Origin: JAAFHS01 sp046049665
GTDB taxonomy: Bacteria > Pseudomonadota > Alphaproteobacteria > Rhodobacterales > Rhodobacteraceae
Direction of reading: 5' to 3'
DNA: 14,913 bases
Assembly (NCBI GenBank): GCA_046049665.1
Contig: JBJOQW010000244.1
Span: 1-14,913, forward strand
Shown: one piece after another, positions 6,542 through 13,678 of the stretch
Numbering within the stretch: position 1 is the stretch's first letter
Layout: each line of letters opens with the position of its first letter
Translations under genes and position numbers: made by a program
Notes under the pieces: model-generated
Told to the model about the DNA's origin: nothing
Databases searched by the model: none
What the model saw: the letters and a program-made list of their open reading frames with translations, nothing else

Positions 6542-7977
6542 GACCACACCATCTGGCTGGATTTGACATCGAGGTAGTCGCGAATGCCTTCGATCCCGCC
6601 TTCGCGGCCCATCCCGGAATGGTTGGTGCCGCCGAAGGGTGCCTCTGATGCCGCCATGGCAAAGGAATTGATGCCGACCATCCCGGCTTTGAGGGTCTGA
6701 ACCGTGCGCCGCGCACGCGCAGGGTTTGTGGTGAAGGCATAGGCCGAAAGACCCATGTCGCAGGCATTGGCGCGGGCCAGCACTTCTTCTTCCGAAGCAA
6801 AGCGCGTGATCGCGGCGATCGGGCCGAAATTCTCATCGGCCATGACACTCATTTCGTCCGTGCACTCGGTCAGAACGGTCGGCTCGAAGAAATGCCCGGA
6901 GTTGAAGCCAACCGCACGCCCGCCTCCGGTTGCCAGTTTGGCACCGGCAGCAACAGCGCCCGCAACGATCTTTTCCATCTCAGCCAGCCTGCCGCCATTG
7001 ATCAGCGGACCCATGGCGACCGAGGGGTCAAGCCCGTCACCCAGTTTAATCGCCTTTGCGCGGGCGACGAAGCCATCGACAAAGGCGTCATGCAGGCTTT
7101 CGTGAACGTAGAAGCGGTCACCCGTCACGCAGACTTGCCCCGCATTGGCGAACTTAGTCGGCACAGCGACGGCCAGCGCTGCTTCAAGATCGGCGTCGTC
7201 ATAGACGATGACGGGCGCGTTGCCACCCAGTTCCATCGACACTTTCTTCAAGGTTGCGGCGGCGTCGCGGATCATCTGCTGGCCAACGCGGGTCGATCCG
7301 GTCAGCGACACTTTGCGCACGCGCTTGTCGGCCATCAGCGGTGCATAGGTGGCTGCTGTCGGGCCGATAACCAGATTGACTGCGCCGGCCGGCAAAGAAC
7401 CGGCACGGCAGCAGTCAATCATCACCATCGCAACACCCGCTGTTTGGGACGACGGGCGGACGATGATGGAACAGCCCGCAGCCAAGGCGGGAGCGACCTT
7501 GCGTGCAATCAGGGCTGCGGGAAAGTTCCAGGCGGTAAAGGCGGCGACGATCCCCACGGGTTCGTGGTGGACCTCAAAACGCCCGCCCGGAACACGAGAT
7601 TCAACGATGCGGCCATAGATGCGGCGCGCTTCTTCGGCATACCAGCGGAACTGGTCGATGCAGAGGCCCCACTCCCGCCCCGACTGGGCAATGGGCTTGC
7701 CGGTCTCAAGGCTGATCATGCGCGCAGCCTCATCCGTGCGGCGCAGCATCTCGTCGGCGATCCGGTGCATTGAATCGGCGCGCGTGAAGGCCGGTGTCGC
7801 TGACCAAGCGGCAAGGCCCGTCTGAGCAGCTGAAATTGCCGCTGTCGTATCGGCATCAGTCGCCATGGGACAATCGCCGAGGGAAAGCTCCGTCACCGGG
7901 CTGAAGACGGGCGCTGTATTGCCGCTGACGCTGCCGCGCCATTCGCCTGCGATGAAAAGTCCGAACGGGGCATACAT
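6538..7977 (-). CDS. NAD(P)-dependent aldehyde dehydrogenase, succinate-semialdehyde dehydrogenase-like
   Basis: 479 residues, full length for the ALDH superfamily (E. coli GabD has about 480). Catalytic residues are visible: Asn151 (AWNFP), Glu249 (MELGG) and Cys283 (AGQVCV), with the cofactor loop SLTGSTRVG at 224-232. In the adenosine-ribose site the usual KPAEQT reads RPSSQT (174-179): Lys becomes Arg and the Glu typical of NAD-specific enzymes is Ser, which suggests NADP can be used. It is not the CoA-acylating methylmalonate-semialdehyde dehydrogenase type (IolA), judged from GabD-like features. Its start overlaps the iolG stop as TGATG and its stop overlaps the aldolase start. Likely substrates are 5-deoxyglucuronate, malonic semialdehyde or another aldehyde of the pathway; unresolved. 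Confidence 0.92.
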   Translation of the reverse strand: MYAPFGLFIAGEWRGSVSGNTAPVFSPVTELSLGDCPMATDADTTAAISAAQTGLAAWSATPAFTRADSMHRIADEMLRRTDEAARMISLETGKPIAQSGREWGLCIDQFRWYAEEARRIYGRIVESRVPGGRFEVHHEPVGIVAAFTAWNFPAALIARKVAPALAAGCSIIVRPSSQTAGVAMVMIDCCRAGSLPAGAVNLVIGPTAATYAPLMADKRVRKVSLTGSTRVGQQMIRDAAATLKKVSMELGGNAPVIVYDDADLEAALAVAVPTKFANAGQVCVTGDRFYVHESLHDAFVDGFVARAKAIKLGDGLDPSVAMGPLINGGRLAEMEKIVAGAVAAGAKLATGGGRAVGFNSGHFFEPTVLTECTDEMSVMADENFGPIAAITRFASEEEVLARANACDMGLSAYAFTTNPARARRTVQTLKAGMVGINSFAMAASEAPFGGTNHSGMGREGGIEGIRDYLDVKSSQMVWS

Positions 7978-8984
7978 CAGGCAATCTCCTTCACGGCCAC
8001 GACACGGGCCTCGGCAATGGATTTCAACGCGGCTTCGGCAAGAACCAGCGCCAGCCGCCCGTCCTCGAACCCGACCGAGGGCACACGGCCGGATTCCACC
8101 GCATCGACAAACTCGGAGATCTCGGCATCGAACGCTTCCCGGTACCGCTCGATAAAGAAGTTCAGCAACGGCTCGGCCCGATCGGTAAAGTCAGCCGTGT
8201 GCAGAGTCATTTCGTGCGGGCGGCGGTTTTCAGAGATCGCCATCCCCTTCGTCCCAAGGGCCTCGACCCTTTGATCGTAACCATAGGTCGCACGGCGCGA
8301 GTTGGTGATGATGGCCTGCTTGCCCGTGGCAGTGGTCAGAACAACGGTGACCGTGTCATGGTCGCCAAGCTTCGCCATCAGAGCGGGGTCAACCAGCCGC
8401 GAACCGGTGGCGAAAACCTCCGTCACTTCTTCGCCCAAGATGAACCGCGCCATGTCCAGATCATGGATCGTCATGTCGCGAAGAATGCCGCCCGAGACCT
8501 TCAGATAAGCCTCTGGCGCAAGCCCAGGGTCGCGAGAGGTGATCACGACCTGATGCAACTCGCCGATATCGCCCTGGGCGATAGCCTTGCGCACAGCGGC
8601 GTGACCGGGATCGAAGCGCCGAACAAAACCTAGTTGGATCGGCACGGCACTGCCTGCAATGGTTGCGGCACAGGCGTTGACCCGCTCGAGGCTGAGGTCG
8701 ATGGGCTTTTCGCATAGCACCGGCTTGCCCGCCGCAACTGCCATTTCCAGAAGGTCGGCATGTGTGTCCGTCGCGGTGGCGATGAGAATCGCATCCACCT
8801 TGTCGGACGCCAGAACAGCCTCGACCGACGAGAACACTTCTGCCCCTGTCGCTTTGGCCACTGCATCAGCAGCGGGGGCGTGAATGTCGTAGACGCCTGC
8901 AAGTGTGGCGCGCGGGTGGGCGGCGATGTTAGCGGCATGCATCACGCCGATGCGCCCGCAGCCGAGCACAGCGATCCGGATCAT
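7977..8984 (-). CDS. iolG: Inositol 2-dehydrogenase
   Basis: 335-residue NAD-dependent enzyme oxidising myo-inositol to scyllo-inosose, the first step of inositol catabolism; IolG proteins often also take D-chiro-inositol or glucose. GCGRIG (8-13) is the Rossmann loop, with D33 at strand two favouring NAD. The catalytic triad is intact: Lys93 (CEKP), Asp170 and His174 (RDMTIHDLD), at the positions expected from Bacillus IolG. The sequence GFVRRFDP (119-126) is typical of the family. The start is preceded by GGGAGGA (8991-8997) with good spacing. It is the first gene of the seven-gene operon and is divergent from iolD across a 110-base region carrying a shared palindrome. Confidence 0.92.
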   Translation of the reverse strand: MIRIAVLGCGRIGVMHAANIAAHPRATLAGVYDIHAPAADAVAKATGAEVFSSVEAVLASDKVDAILIATATDTHADLLEMAVAAGKPVLCEKPIDLSLERVNACAATIAGSAVPIQLGFVRRFDPGHAAVRKAIAQGDIGELHQVVITSRDPGLAPEAYLKVSGGILRDMTIHDLDMARFILGEEVTEVFATGSRLVDPALMAKLGDHDTVTVVLTTATGKQAIITNSRRATYGYDQRVEALGTKGMAISENRRPHEMTLHTADFTDRAEPLLNFFIERYREAFDAEISEFVDAVESGRVPSVGFEDGRLALVLAEAALKSIAEARVVAVKEIA

Positions 8985-9094
8985 AAGTTTTCCTCCCGAT
9001 TCAGTTGAGCAATATTCATTGCGTTAAACAGGTATTGTCAACTGGTAATGCGTGAGGTTAAGTTCGCAGAGCTTTCGAGGAGGAGGAGATAGGG
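8985..9094. promoter_or_regulatory. Divergent promoter region between iolG and iolD
   Basis: Minus-strand candidate for iolG: TTGACA at 9036-9041, 17 bases, then weak TGAATA at 9013-9018, whose -10 box falls inside the palindrome at 9009-9022. Plus-strand candidate for iolD: TTGTCA at 9035-9040, 17 bases, then TTAAGT at 9058-9063. The two -35 boxes lie on top of each other, so one bound protein could control both operons. The -10 boxes are poor matches and the assignment is by eye. Confidence 0.5.
9009..9022. promoter_or_regulatory. Operator candidate GCAAT-N4-ATTGC
   Basis: GCAATATTCATTGC has perfect five-base inverted arms with a four-base spacer. Flanks TTGA on the left and GTTAA on the right extend the symmetry with a one-base offset. 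The same arms and spacer length occur at 1738-1751, and with one mismatch at 1721-1734, upstream of xylF. Confidence 0.6.
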
Positions 9095-10966
9095 ATGGAC
9101 CGCAGAACGATTCGCCTGACCATGGCCCAGGCATTAGTCAAATGGCTGACCGTGCAGATGACCGAGATCGACGGCGCGCGCGTACCGCTGTTCGGCGGCG
9201 TGTTTGGAATCTTCGGCCACGGCAACGTCACCTGCCTCTCCGAAGCACTGGAGGCTGTTCAGGACACGTTGCCGACCTGGCGTGGACAGAACGAGCAGTC
9301 CATGGCACTGGCGGCAATCGGTTATGCGAAGGCCAAGCGGCGGCGGCAGATCATGATCGCCACCTCGTCGATCGGGCCGGGTGCGCTGAATATGGTGACG
9401 GCTGCCGGCACCGCCCATGCAAACCGGCTGCCGGTCCTACTGATCGCAGGGGATACTTTTACCAATCGGGTGCCTGACCCCGTGATGCAGCAGGTCGAAC
9501 ACTACGGCAATCCGACCATCACCGTGAACGACGCGTTCAAGGCTGTGACGCGCTATTGGGACCGGATCACGCACCCCGCGCAGATCCTCCAGTCGTTGCC
9601 GCAGGCCGTGGGCGCGATGCTGGATCCCGCTGACTGCGGTCCGGCATTTCTCGCCTTGCCTCAGGACACTCAGGAGCTTGCCTTCGACTATCCGGTGGAG
9701 TTCTTCGAAGAACGGCTTTGGTCCATTCCCCGCCCACGCCCTGACCGCAAGGCGTCGGAAGCAGCCGCTGCCCTGCTGCGGACTGCGAAGAAACCCCTGA
9801 TCATTTCGGGCGGTGGCGTTCGCTACTCTGGCGCAGAAACGTCGCTCGCCAGGTTCGCTGCTGAACGTGGCATCCCAGTTGTCGAGACAATTGCCGGCAA
9901 GGGTAGCCTCACCCATAACCACCCGGTCCACGCCGGCCCAATCGGCATCGTCGGCTCGACTTCAGCCAATGCCCTTGCCGCGGAGGCGGACGTCATCCTG
10001 GCAATCGGGACGCGTCTGATGGACTTCACCACGGGGTCGTGGACAGCGTTCAGCCGCGATGCACGCTTCATTTCGATCAATGCCGCAAGAGCTGACGCGC
10101 TGAAGCACCGGGCGCTGGCTGTCGTGAGCGACGCCTTGGAGGGCATTGATGACCTTGACGCACAGCTGGGCGCGTGGAAAGCGCCGGAAGGCCACATGGC
10201 CCATGCCAAAGAGCTGTTTGCCGACTGGAACGCGCTTCTTGACAAACACCAGACCCCGACGAACACGCCGGTGCCGACCTATGCACAGGTTGTGAATGTC
10301 GTGAACGGGTGGGCCGGTGACAAGGACACTCTGATTGCCGCTGCCGGCGGGATTCCGGGTGAGGTGATGAAAGGCTGGCGCGTGAAGGCGCCGAACACCT
10401 TTGACCTCGAGTTCGGATTCTCCTGCATGGGATACGAAATCGCGGCCGGATGGGGCTGTGCCATGGCGCAAGGCGGTCCCGGTGCTGTCGGCGGCACGCC
10501 CATCGTCATGTTGGGCGACGGCACCTACATGATGATGAACTCGGATATTTATTCCACGGTGCTTTCAGGTCACAAGATGATCGTCATCGTCTGTGACAAC
10601 GGTGGGTATGCCGTCATCTCGCGCTTGCAGCAATTCAAGGGCGTGCCCGGTTTCAACAACCTTCTGAAAGACTGCCGGATCAAGAACAAAGACAATCCCG
10701 TGCATGTCGACTTTGTCAAACATGCCGAGGCGATGGGCGCGGCTGCGCGGGCTTGCGAAAGCCTCGCCGATCTTGAGGCCGCCCTCGAATGGGCCAAGGG
10801 CACTGACCGGACCACTGTCATCAGCATCGTTACCGATGCCTATTCCTGGGTGCCGGGCGATGCGGATTGGGATGTCGGCGTGCCGGAAGTGTCGAACCGC
10901 GAGACAGTGAACAAAGCCCGCGAAAGCCAGATCGAGATTCGCGCCAAGCAGCGCGTTGGAGTTTGA
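9095..10966 (+). CDS. iolD: 3D-(3,5/4)-trihydroxycyclohexane-1,2-dione hydrolase
   Basis: 623-residue thiamine-diphosphate enzyme that opens the ring of trihydroxycyclohexanedione to 5-deoxyglucuronate. The N-terminus (TIRLTMAQALVKW) aligns with Bacillus IolD (KIRLTTAQALIKF), fixing the start at 9095; a very strong AGGAGGAGGAG ribosome site lies at 9078-9088. Glu67 (GQNEQSM) is the cofactor-activating glutamate of the family, SSIGPGALNMVTAAGTA and LLIAGDTFTNRVPDPV are IolD signatures, and the C-terminal ThDP motif runs from GDG (474-476) to DN (501-502). The order is PYR, central and PP domains. The length is close to the Bacillus protein (about 637). First gene of the plus-strand operon; iolE starts two bases after its stop. 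Confidence 0.96.
   Translation: MDRRTIRLTMAQALVKWLTVQMTEIDGARVPLFGGVFGIFGHGNVTCLSEALEAVQDTLPTWRGQNEQSMALAAIGYAKAKRRRQIMIATSSIGPGALNMVTAAGTAHANRLPVLLIAGDTFTNRVPDPVMQQVEHYGNPTITVNDAFKAVTRYWDRITHPAQILQSLPQAVGAMLDPADCGPAFLALPQDTQELAFDYPVEFFEERLWSIPRPRPDRKASEAAAALLRTAKKPLIISGGGVRYSGAETSLARFAAERGIPVVETIAGKGSLTHNHPVHAGPIGIVGSTSANALAAEADVILAIGTRLMDFTTGSWTAFSRDARFISINAARADALKHRALAVVSDALEGIDDLDAQLGAWKAPEGHMAHAKELFADWNALLDKHQTPTNTPVPTYAQVVNVVNGWAGDKDTLIAAAGGIPGEVMKGWRVKAPNTFDLEFGFSCMGYEIAAGWGCAMAQGGPGAVGGTPIVMLGDGTYMMMNSDIYSTVLSGHKMIVIVCDNGGYAVISRLQQFKGVPGFNNLLKDCRIKNKDNPVHVDFVKHAEAMGAAARACESLADLEAALEWAKGTDRTTVISIVTDAYSWVPGDADWDVGVPEVSNRETVNKARESQIEIRAKQRVGV
10958..10961 (+). promoter_or_regulatory. Ribosome binding site deciding the iolE start
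   Basis: GGAG overlaps the end of iolD and lies seven bases before the ATG at 10969, which begins a normal IolE N-terminus. The longer frame from 10867 lies wholly within iolD upstream of this point and is rejected. Confidence 0.6.
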
Positions 10967-10968
10967 GA

Positions 10969-11862
10969 ATGAAAGCGAAACTTGGAATTGCCCCCATCGC
11001 CTGGTGGAACGACGACCTGGCCGAACTGTCAGACGACGTGAGCCTCGAGGAATGCTTGCGGCAGGCGTCTGTTGCAGGCTTCACCGGCATGGAAACTGGC
11101 CGCCGATTCCCGATGGACATGGCCGAGCTTGGCCCGATCCTTGCCAAATATGGCATCTCGGTCTGCGGTGGCTGGTTCTCCGGCCTGCTCCTTGATGGTG
11201 ACATCGAGGCCGAAAAAGACCGCATCGCCCAGCAACATGCCTTCTTTAAGGCCGCAAAGGCCCCCTGCATCGTCTATGGGGAAACTGCGCGGTCTGTTCA
11301 AGGCATCAAGTCGGCTCCGCTGTCGACCAAGCCCAAGCTGACCGAGGCCGAAATTGCGGTCTATGGTCGGAAGGTCAGCGACTTTGCGGATTGGTGTGCG
11401 AAGGGCGGCATGCCAATCAGCTACCACCACCACATGGCCGCTGCGATTGAAACAGAAACCGAGCTCGATCTCTTCATGAAGCACTCGACTGTGCCCCTGC
11501 TGTTTGATGCCGGCCATATGGCCTTTGCGGGCGGCAACAATCTGCGGGTCATCGAAAACCACTGGAAGCGGATCACCCATGTCCACACCAAGGACATCCG
11601 CCGCGCCGTGGTGGACGGTTTGGACCGGACCAAGGAGTCCTTTCTCGACGCGGTCGTGAAAGGTGCCTTCACCGTCCCCGGCGACGGCTCTCTGGACTTC
11701 GAAGCAATCGTCAAGGCTCTGGCCGCAAGGGGCTATGAGGGCTGGTTCGTTGTTGAAGCGGAGCAGGACCCCAAGGTCTCCCCGCCTTTGGAAATGGCGA
11801 AAAAGGGTCACAAGGAACTGCTGCGCGTGATGGCTGCGGCCGGGTATGAGGTCGTGCAGTGA
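10969..11862 (+). CDS. iolE: myo-Inosose-2 dehydratase
   Basis: 297-residue TIM-barrel enzyme removing water from scyllo-inosose to give trihydroxycyclohexanedione, the IolD substrate. The N-terminal GIAPIAWWNDD (6-16) and METGRRFP (41-48) are IolE hallmarks. Likely metal and catalytic residues are the His cluster SYHHHM (151-156), Asp180 and His183 (FDAGHMAFAGG), His206 (VHTKDIR) and Glu263 (VVEAEQDP). These fit the known Co/Mn-dependent dehydratase. It begins two bases after iolD and ends in a GTGA overlap with the next gene, so iolD, iolE and the SDR are probably translated from one transcript. Confidence 0.95.
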   Translation: MKAKLGIAPIAWWNDDLAELSDDVSLEECLRQASVAGFTGMETGRRFPMDMAELGPILAKYGISVCGGWFSGLLLDGDIEAEKDRIAQQHAFFKAAKAPCIVYGETARSVQGIKSAPLSTKPKLTEAEIAVYGRKVSDFADWCAKGGMPISYHHHMAAAIETETELDLFMKHSTVPLLFDAGHMAFAGGNNLRVIENHWKRITHVHTKDIRRAVVDGLDRTKESFLDAVVKGAFTVPGDGSLDFEAIVKALAARGYEGWFVVEAEQDPKVSPPLEMAKKGHKELLRVMAAAGYEVVQ

Positions 11863-12671
11863 ACCGTATGGACGGCAAGATCTGTGTTGTTACCGGTGCG
11901 ACGCAAGGCCTGGGTGCGGCGATCGCACGCAGGTTGGCGGCAGCAGGAGCAAAGGGCATCGTGATAACGGGCCGCAACCCCGAACGAGGTGCGGCAGTCG
12001 CACGGGACATCATCAATGTGCACGGCGTGCCCACTTTCTTTGTCCAGGCTGATTTTGCCAAGGTAGAAGACTGCCGCATGGTCATTGCCGAAACAGACCG
12101 GCATTTCGGGCGGCTTGACGTTCTGGTGAACGCCGGGGCGTCGACGGCGCGCGGCACCATCGTCGATACCTCCCCCGAAACTTTCGATGCCCTTTTCAAC
12201 ACCAATGTCCGCGGCCCCTACTTCCTGATGCAAGAAGCAATCCGCTTGATGATTGCCAAAGGCATCGAAGGCGCGATCTGCAACATCGGCTCGATCTCGG
12301 CTTTGGCGGGTCAGCCCTTCATCAACGCCTATTGCGCCAGCAAAGGTGCGCTGACCACACTGACCGCAAACACGGCCTTTTCGATCATGGCCAACCGCAT
12401 CCGGGTGAACCAACTGAATGTGGGCTGGATGGCATCGGACCACGAACGCGAGATTCAGGCCGACGGTGGCGATCCCGACTGGGAGGCCAAAGCCGCCGCT
12501 TCCCTGCCCTTCGGACGGCTGGTCGACCCGAATGAGGCTGCGCGAGCCGTGAATTTCCTTGTCTCAGAAGATGCCGGGCTGATGACGGGATCAATCATCA
12601 ACTTTGACCAATCGGTCTGGGGCGCGGTGGCCGAAGGCATGCCCGTGCCGAAAGGCCCGATGCAGATTTAA
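11859..12671 (+). CDS. Short-chain dehydrogenase/reductase, classical SDR
   Basis: 270-residue NAD(P)-dependent oxidoreductase. TGATQGLG (12-19) is the cofactor loop; Arg39 at the end of strand two (ITGRN) favours NADP. NAGAS (91-95) is the structural motif, and the catalytic set is Ser145 or Ser147 (NIGSIS), Tyr158 and Lys162 (YCASK). The GTG start at 11859 overlaps the iolE stop as GTGA and has GAGG (11848-11851) seven bases upstream; an ATG at 11868 would be too far from that site. In an inositol operon it may oxidise or reduce a cyclitol, a keto-inositol or a linear sugar acid further down the path. The exact substrate cannot be told. Its stop codon overlaps that of the converging regulator gene. 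Confidence 0.9.
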   Translation: MNRMDGKICVVTGATQGLGAAIARRLAAAGAKGIVITGRNPERGAAVARDIINVHGVPTFFVQADFAKVEDCRMVIAETDRHFGRLDVLVNAGASTARGTIVDTSPETFDALFNTNVRGPYFLMQEAIRLMIAKGIEGAICNIGSISALAGQPFINAYCASKGALTTLTANTAFSIMANRIRVNQLNVGWMASDHEREIQADGGDPDWEAKAAASLPFGRLVDPNEAARAVNFLVSEDAGLMTGSIINFDQSVWGAVAEGMPVPKGPMQI

Positions 12672-13534
12672 GGGCCGGTCACAACGGGGATGCGCGGCGC
12701 GTCGGTGTTCTTTTGCAGACGCGCAGCCAAGGCGACACTCAGCGCTTGGGCCAGACACATCGGTGCGGCTAGGCTCCGTGAGAACGTATACTCGTGTTCG
12801 GGCACCGCAAACAGAATCCGCGCAAGCTTTGCATAGGGTGACAGCGTGCTGTCGGTCAGAGCAATAATCGGTACGCCGCGCGCCGCTGTTTCCTCTGCCA
12901 CGTTCACGACCTCAGTTGCGTAAAAGCGGAATGACACTACGAATAGGACGTCCGTCGGCCGCGCGACCTTGGCCATGTGGGTCGCAAGCCCACCACTGGC
13001 ATCGAGGAGCACCGTCCGCTTGCCCAGCATCGTCAGCACATACCGCAGAAGATCGACGACCGGGGCGGAGCGAAGCTGGCCTATAAGGTAGACCGTATCG
13101 GCCGCTTCCATCATGTCGGCAGCCGTCGCCAACGCAGAAGCATCGACGCTCGCCAAAAGCTCCTGCAGAGAAGCCACGTCCCTTGCGACGAGATCAGCAA
13201 GGAACGCCATCTCTCCTTCCCGAACACCTCCGAGTTCCGTCTCAAGCGCCCGCACTCGAGCGTCGAAGCCAGGTGCCGCCGTCGTCAACCGCCTCTGGAA
13301 CACCGACTGCAGCTCTTTGAACCCCTTGTAGCCGAGCGACTGCGCATAGCGCACAAAGCTGGACGCATGGATTCCACACTTTGCCCCGATCGCATTGACC
13401 GACAGCACAGCAACGTCGTTAGGGTTTTGCGTCAGGTAAAGCGCGATCTTCTGATACGACTTCGACATGTCGTCGTACCGGTCGTGGATCAGCTTGATCA
13501 GGTCTTCGTAACTCTCGGGTGGGCGATAGGACAT
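12668..13534 (-). CDS. RpiR/SIS-family transcriptional regulator, probable regulator of the locus
   Basis: 288-residue DNA-binding regulator. An N-terminal RpiR-type helix-turn-helix domain occupies about 10-80 (the recognition region includes VNAIGAKCGIHASSFVRYAQSLGYKGF-like elements at 46-72), and a sugar isomerase (SIS) effector domain spans about 125-270, with DTVYLIGQLRSAP (146-158) as its first strand and loop. SIS domains of this family bind sugar phosphates or, in rhizobial IolR repressors, an inositol pathway intermediate. The start is set at 13534 because GGAAG (13541-13545) is correctly spaced and the family N-terminus begins there; a start at 13633 would add 33 unrelated residues. 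Convergent with, and overlapping the stop of, the SDR gene. A role as local inositol regulator is inferred from family and position. Confidence 0.88.
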   Translation of the reverse strand: MSYRPPESYEDLIKLIHDRYDDMSKSYQKIALYLTQNPNDVAVLSVNAIGAKCGIHASSFVRYAQSLGYKGFKELQSVFQRRLTTAAPGFDARVRALETELGGVREGEMAFLADLVARDVASLQELLASVDASALATAADMMEAADTVYLIGQLRSAPVVDLLRYVLTMLGKRTVLLDASGGLATHMAKVARPTDVLFVVSFRFYATEVVNVAEETAARGVPIIALTDSTLSPYAKLARILFAVPEHEYTFSRSLAAPMCLAQALSVALAARLQKNTDAPRIPVVTGP

Positions 13535-13678
13535 CGTGAACTTCCATTCTGGCGGGGCTTCGCCCGTTGCACCTCTATGGACCATGCCGCAGGGAAGTTT
13601 GTCAATTTCCTTAAGCTGCACAGAATAGTGCAACGTCGTCAGCCGGAACGCTGTTCTGACAATGCTTACGCCCGAGGA
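13535..13678 (-). promoter_or_regulatory. Leader and candidate promoter of the RpiR-family gene
   Basis: The gap holds an exact minus-strand TTGACA at 13600-13605, about 66 bases before the start codon, without a convincing -10 box. Just upstream lies an inverted repeat, TGCAC (13617-13621) and GTGCA (13628-13632) with six bases between, a possible autoregulatory site. It does not match the GCAAT-N4-ATTGC element. No clear terminator for the preceding aldo/keto reductase gene is visible, so read-through from it is possible. Confidence 0.35.

Noticed and set aside
6892..7773. Plus-strand reading frame of 293 codons
   Set aside because: It is antisense to the aldehyde dehydrogenase gene, whose catalytic residues are intact; no domain is visible.
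11029..11811. Minus-strand reading frame of 260 codons inside iolE
   Set aside because: It is fully antisense to a well-conserved iolE, with no ribosome site or family motif.
13535..13633. N-terminal extension of the RpiR-family protein (33 codons)
   Set aside because: It has no similarity to the family, and a good ribosome site marks the start at 13534; the segment contains a TTGACA box instead.
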